Program-made: the position numbers and the translations under genes
The notes under the pieces: model-generated
Told to the model about the DNA's origin: nothing
The model's input: the letters and a program-made list of their open reading frames with translations, nothing else
The model's database searches: none
Shown here: piece by piece, positions 61,190-64,000 of the stretch
Layout: each line of letters opens with the position of its first letter
Numbering within the stretch: position 1 is the first letter of the stretch
Source: Planctomycetota bacterium
Lineage (GTDB): Bacteria; Planctomycetota; J058; JAJDCP01
Length of the DNA stretch: 64,000 nucleotides
Assembly: GCA_029260765.1 (NCBI GenBank)
Contig: JAJDCP010000160.1
Location: forward strand, 1 to 64,000
Direction of reading: 5' to 3'

Positions 61190-61921
61190 CTAGACCCCCA
61201 GGTATGCCTCGCGCACACGCGGATCGGTGAGCAGGTCCGCGGCGGGACCAGAGATCGTGATCGCGCCCGTCTCGAGAATATATCCACGGTGTGCCAGCTT
61301 GAGGGCGGCGAACGCATTCTGCTCGACCAGCAGCACCGTCGTTCCCTCGCTGTTCAAGCGTTTGATCGTCTCGAAGATGGTGTCGCAGAGCAGGGGGGCC
61401 AGCCCAAGCGACGGTTCGTCGAAAAGCATGATGGTCGGGCGCGCCATAATGCCCCTGCCGATCGCACACATCTGCTGCTCGCCGCCTGAAAGGGAGCCCG
61501 CGCGTTGTTTGCTGCGCTCGAGCAGGCGCGGGAACAACTCGAAGACATGCTCAAGATCTTGCTTGATCGCTGCCTTGTCATTGCGTTGGAAAGCGCCCAT
61601 TTGCAGGTTTTCGAGCACCGTCATGTCCGAGAACAGCTTGCGTCCCTCGGGCACTTGCGCGATGCCGCGGGTGACGATGTCGGTGGTCGCGCGGTTGGTG
61701 ATGTCGTCGCCGAACAGCTCGACCTTTCCCGACCGGACCTGGACCAGTCCACAGATCGCGTTGAGGGTCGTGCTCTTGCCGGCCCCATTGGATCCGATCA
61801 GCGTGACGATCTCTCCGCGCCGTATCTCGAGGTCGATGCCGCGCAATGCAGTGATGGGACCGTAACCGGCCTCGACTTTCTCGAGCTTGAGAAGAACCTC
61901 GCCTACGGGCTTGTCGGTCAC
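61190..61921 (-). CDS. livF: LivF-type branched-chain amino acid ABC transporter ATPase
   Basis: 243 residues. Walker A is IGSNGAGKSTTLNAI, signature LSGGEQQMCAIGRGI, Walker B IMLFDEPSLGLAPLL, H-loop VLLVEQNAF. MARPTIMLFDE and the ending VREAYLGV are typical of LivF. It would form the ATPase pair with the LivG half of the neighbouring fusion. GTG 61921 overlaps the upstream stop by 4 nt. Substrate is inferred from the family; the periplasmic binding protein and LivH are not in the window. Confidence 0.93.
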   Translation of the reverse strand: MTDKPVGEVLLKLEKVEAGYGPITALRGIDLEIRRGEIVTLIGSNGAGKSTTLNAICGLVQVRSGKVELFGDDITNRATTDIVTRGIAQVPEGRKLFSDMTVLENLQMGAFQRNDKAAIKQDLEHVFELFPRLLERSKQRAGSLSGGEQQMCAIGRGIMARPTIMLFDEPSLGLAPLLCDTIFETIKRLNSEGTTVLLVEQNAFAALKLAHRGYILETGAITISGPAADLLTDPRVREAYLGV

Positions 61922-64000
61922 GACGCCTCCTCCGCATGGACACCCAGATAGGCTTCGATGACTTTCTTGTTTTCACGTACCTCTTCGGGCGCGCCATCGG
62001 CGATCTTGATGCCGTGATCGAGAACATAGATGTGGTCGGAGATCTCCATCACCATCTTCATGTCGTGCTCGATGAGGAGGATGGTCACCCCGTGATCGCG
62101 GATCCTCCTGATCAGCTCGATCAGCTCGACGGTCTCCTGGGGATTCATCCCCGCCGCAGGCTCGTCCAACAGCAAGAGACGCGGTTGAGTGGCGAGTGCC
62201 CGGGCGATCTCGAGGGTTCGCTGCTCTCCGTACGACAGACTCGATGCGGTTTCATGGGCGCGCTCTTGCAGACCTACAAACTCGAGGTACTTCCACGCGG
62301 CGCGTTCGGCCTGGCGCTCTTCGGTGCGGAAGCCCTTGAACCTGAACAGCGCTCCGAAGACGCCAGAGCGCGTATGGGGATGCAGGCCCATCTTCACGTT
62401 TTCCAGCACAGACAGGTCGCTGAACAGACGGATGTTCTGGTAGGTGCGTGCGAGGCCCTCCTCGCAGATCTTGTCGGTGCGCATGCCGGTGATGTCGGTC
62501 CAGGCGCCGTCGTTGTCCAAGAAGGTGATTGTTCCGGAGGTGGGAGGGAAGATGTTGGTCAGGACATTGAAGACCGTGGTCTTGCCTGCGCCATTCGGCC
62601 CGATCAACGAGGAGATCTCGCCTGTTTTCACGGTCAAGGAGAGATTCTGCACTGCCTTGACGCCGCCGAAGTAGCGTGACAGGTCTTCGATCTTCAGCAG
62701 CTCCTGTTCGTGTGGGACTTCCGATGGTTTGTGGTCTTTCGCTTCCTCGGATCCGATCGTGAAGAGCTCGGAGGTCGAGGCCTTCAGCTGCGCCACAGTT
62801 TCGGGCGGAATCGCCTCGCCCGTCAGCTTCTGCGGCCACAGCCCCTTGGGCCTGAAGCGCATCAGCAGCACCAGGATCACACCGTAGAACAGGAACCGGG
62901 CTTCTTGCGGCCAGGCTTCGAAGTAGATGCCTCGCTCCAGGGAGATCTTCGGCAACTCCTCGCGCAACACTTCACCGAGTGAAATCAGGATCAGCGAACC
63001 GAGCAAGGTGCCGCGGATCGAGCCCATCCCGCCGAGCACCAAACAACAGACCAGCAGGACCGACTCCCAGACTTCGACTCCGATCGCCGAGAACGAGGAG
63101 TTCCACAGCACGAACAACGAGCCGCCGATACCTCCGACGAAACCCGACAAGGCAAAGGACAGCAGTTTGTAGCGGTTGAGCGCCACGCCGCAGGTCTCCG
63201 CCGCGGTCTCATCGAGACGGATCGCCGCGAAGGCCCGGCCCGTGCGCGAGGCGCGCAGGTTTCTGGAGGCCAGGATCGCCAACACCAGGAAGACGAAGAC
63301 CAGGTAGTAGAACACCGGGTTGTCGTAGTAGAGTTTTTGACCCACAAGGTCCGGGACATCGTCGGCGTTGAACGAGATCGACTTCGGGCCGCCCGTCCAT
63401 GAGGCGTTGCGGTACCAGATGTAGATGATCTCGGCGATCCCCAGCGTGACGATGGCGTAGTAGTCGCCCGTCAGTCGCAGCGTGGGAATGCCCCGCAGCG
63501 CCCCCACCACGGCGCACACCAAGCCGGCAACCAGTAGGATCAGCAGGTAGCTGAAGGGGAAGTGGAAGAGGTGCCTGCCTCCCTTGACGCTACGGCCTCC
63601 GACAGGGATCACCGTCGCGGCATCGACAAAGATCAGCTGCTGGCTGCCGATCTGGATTGTGTCGCCGTCCGCCAGGCGATGTTCGCCCACAGGTTGCCGG
63701 TTGACCAGGGTACCGATCTCGGAATCACCATCGAGCAGCAAGATCACGCCCTGGCGCCGCGCGATCTTGCAGTGTTGTTCCGCGACTTCAGCGCCCCAGA
63801 GCACAATGTCATTGTCACCGCTCTTGCCAATGCTGGTGGTCTCTTCGAGCGCCCAGCTCTGCGTCGCTTCGGTGTTGACGAGGTGGGCGGGATCTTCGAC
63901 CGCCACCAGAGCGACGGCCGTCACGACGGCACCGGTCCCCATAAAGGTGACGAAGCCGAGGTCGAGCAGGCCGGTGTAACCGATCACGATGTTGAGACCG
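61918..64000 (-). CDS. LivM permease with inserted FHA domain, fused to LivG ATPase (partial)
   Basis: At least 689 residues; the frame is open past the window edge, so the N-terminus is missing. GTG 63987 is probably internal, because the residues before it (GLNIV) fit LivM. LivM elements are IGYTGLLDLGFVTFMG, IPTLRLTGDYYAIVTLG and a permease core to about residue 400. Residues about 40-122 form an FHA-like domain: TSIGKSGDNDIVLW, EQHCKIARR, SEIGTLVN and RLADGDTIQIGSQQLIF. It lies between the first and second visible membrane segments. The phosphothreonine residues are partly replaced (IGK for GR, AEQH for SRxH, SEIG for SxNG). LivG starts near 428: GPNGAGKTTVFNVL, LSYGEQRTLEIARAL, LLLDEPAAGMNP. 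Fusion of LivM to LivG is known; the FHA insertion is not familiar to me. Confidence 0.88.
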   Translation of the reverse strand, partial: GLNIVIGYTGLLDLGFVTFMGTGAVVTAVALVAVEDPAHLVNTEATQSWALEETTSIGKSGDNDIVLWGAEVAEQHCKIARRQGVILLLDGDSEIGTLVNRQPVGEHRLADGDTIQIGSQQLIFVDAATVIPVGGRSVKGGRHLFHFPFSYLLILLVAGLVCAVVGALRGIPTLRLTGDYYAIVTLGIAEIIYIWYRNASWTGGPKSISFNADDVPDLVGQKLYYDNPVFYYLVFVFLVLAILASRNLRASRTGRAFAAIRLDETAAETCGVALNRYKLLSFALSGFVGGIGGSLFVLWNSSFSAIGVEVWESVLLVCCLVLGGMGSIRGTLLGSLILISLGEVLREELPKISLERGIYFEAWPQEARFLFYGVILVLLMRFRPKGLWPQKLTGEAIPPETVAQLKASTSELFTIGSEEAKDHKPSEVPHEQELLKIEDLSRYFGGVKAVQNLSLTVKTGEISSLIGPNGAGKTTVFNVLTNIFPPTSGTITFLDNDGAWTDITGMRTDKICEEGLARTYQNIRLFSDLSVLENVKMGLHPHTRSGVFGALFRFKGFRTEERQAERAAWKYLEFVGLQERAHETASSLSYGEQRTLEIARALATQPRLLLLDEPAAGMNPQETVELIELIRRIRDHGVTILLIEHDMKMVMEISDHIYVLDHGIKIADGAPEEVRENKKVIEAYLGVHAEEAS

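Overview
The window is a GC-rich bacterial chromosome segment with dense gene packing and frequent GTG and TTG starts. A LamB-type porin, a YceK-type lipoprotein, lipoprotein amylases and type II secretion genes point to a Gram-negative cell with an outer membrane. Four Ser/Thr kinase-type proteins, three FHA domains (two of them on GGDEF proteins), DUF4388/TPR proteins and PilM-like secretion genes suggest a myxobacterial or other deltaproteobacteria-like lineage. That placement is inference: no rRNA or taxonomic marker was tested. No phage, insertion sequence or CRISPR array was seen.

Layout. 1-11 kb: the 3' end of tadA runs through a tRNA-Ser gene, followed by a second tRNA-Ser, a large (Alu-containing) SRP RNA, dnaX and ybaB. 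An inverted membrane Ser/Thr kinase gene then separates these from recR. recR is translationally coupled to a MoxR ATPase, which is followed by a pseudokinase-FGE fusion and an apparently active kinase. 11-18 kb (minus strand): five type II secretion genes (gspM, gspL, two GspC-like, gspK), a PIN-PhoH ATPase and a YhcC radical SAM protein. 18-27 kb: small unknown genes, the cdaA-cdaR-glmM cluster (c-di-AMP synthesis and wall precursors), and a divergent PRPP synthetase beside nicotinate phosphoribosyltransferase. 26-36 kb: two paralogous FHA-GGDEF diguanylate cyclases around an M28 peptidase, a glycosyltransferase, an NtrC-type regulator without the GAFTGA loop, YqgE, and an ECF sigma factor paired with a membrane kinase. 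36-40 kb: RNase Z-like hydrolase, tRNA-Thr, tilS and a MutS2 without its Smr domain.

40.5-51.7 kb (minus strand): an apparent maltodextrin operon running from a LamB-type porin through two lipoprotein GH13 amylases, MalK, a fused binding protein-permease, MalG and a glycosyltransferase. A palindromic repeat array has expanded in frame inside the start of the fusion gene. Imported and surface-cleaved alpha-glucans would pass from porin to ABC transporter. 52-58.6 kb: mtaB, adenosine deaminase, and a large DUF4388-TPR protein whose C-terminus repeats a short basic motif. 59-64 kb: ComEC, then a branched-chain amino acid-type ABC transporter (DUF309 protein, LivF, and a LivM-LivG fusion) in which an FHA-like domain is inserted into the permease. 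That fusion runs off the window end.

The most unusual items are the FHA insertion in LivM-LivG, the pseudokinase-FGE fusion with both catalytic centres apparently lost, the binding protein-permease fusion invaded by repeats, the GAFTGA-less regulator, and the tadA frame that reads through a tRNA gene.
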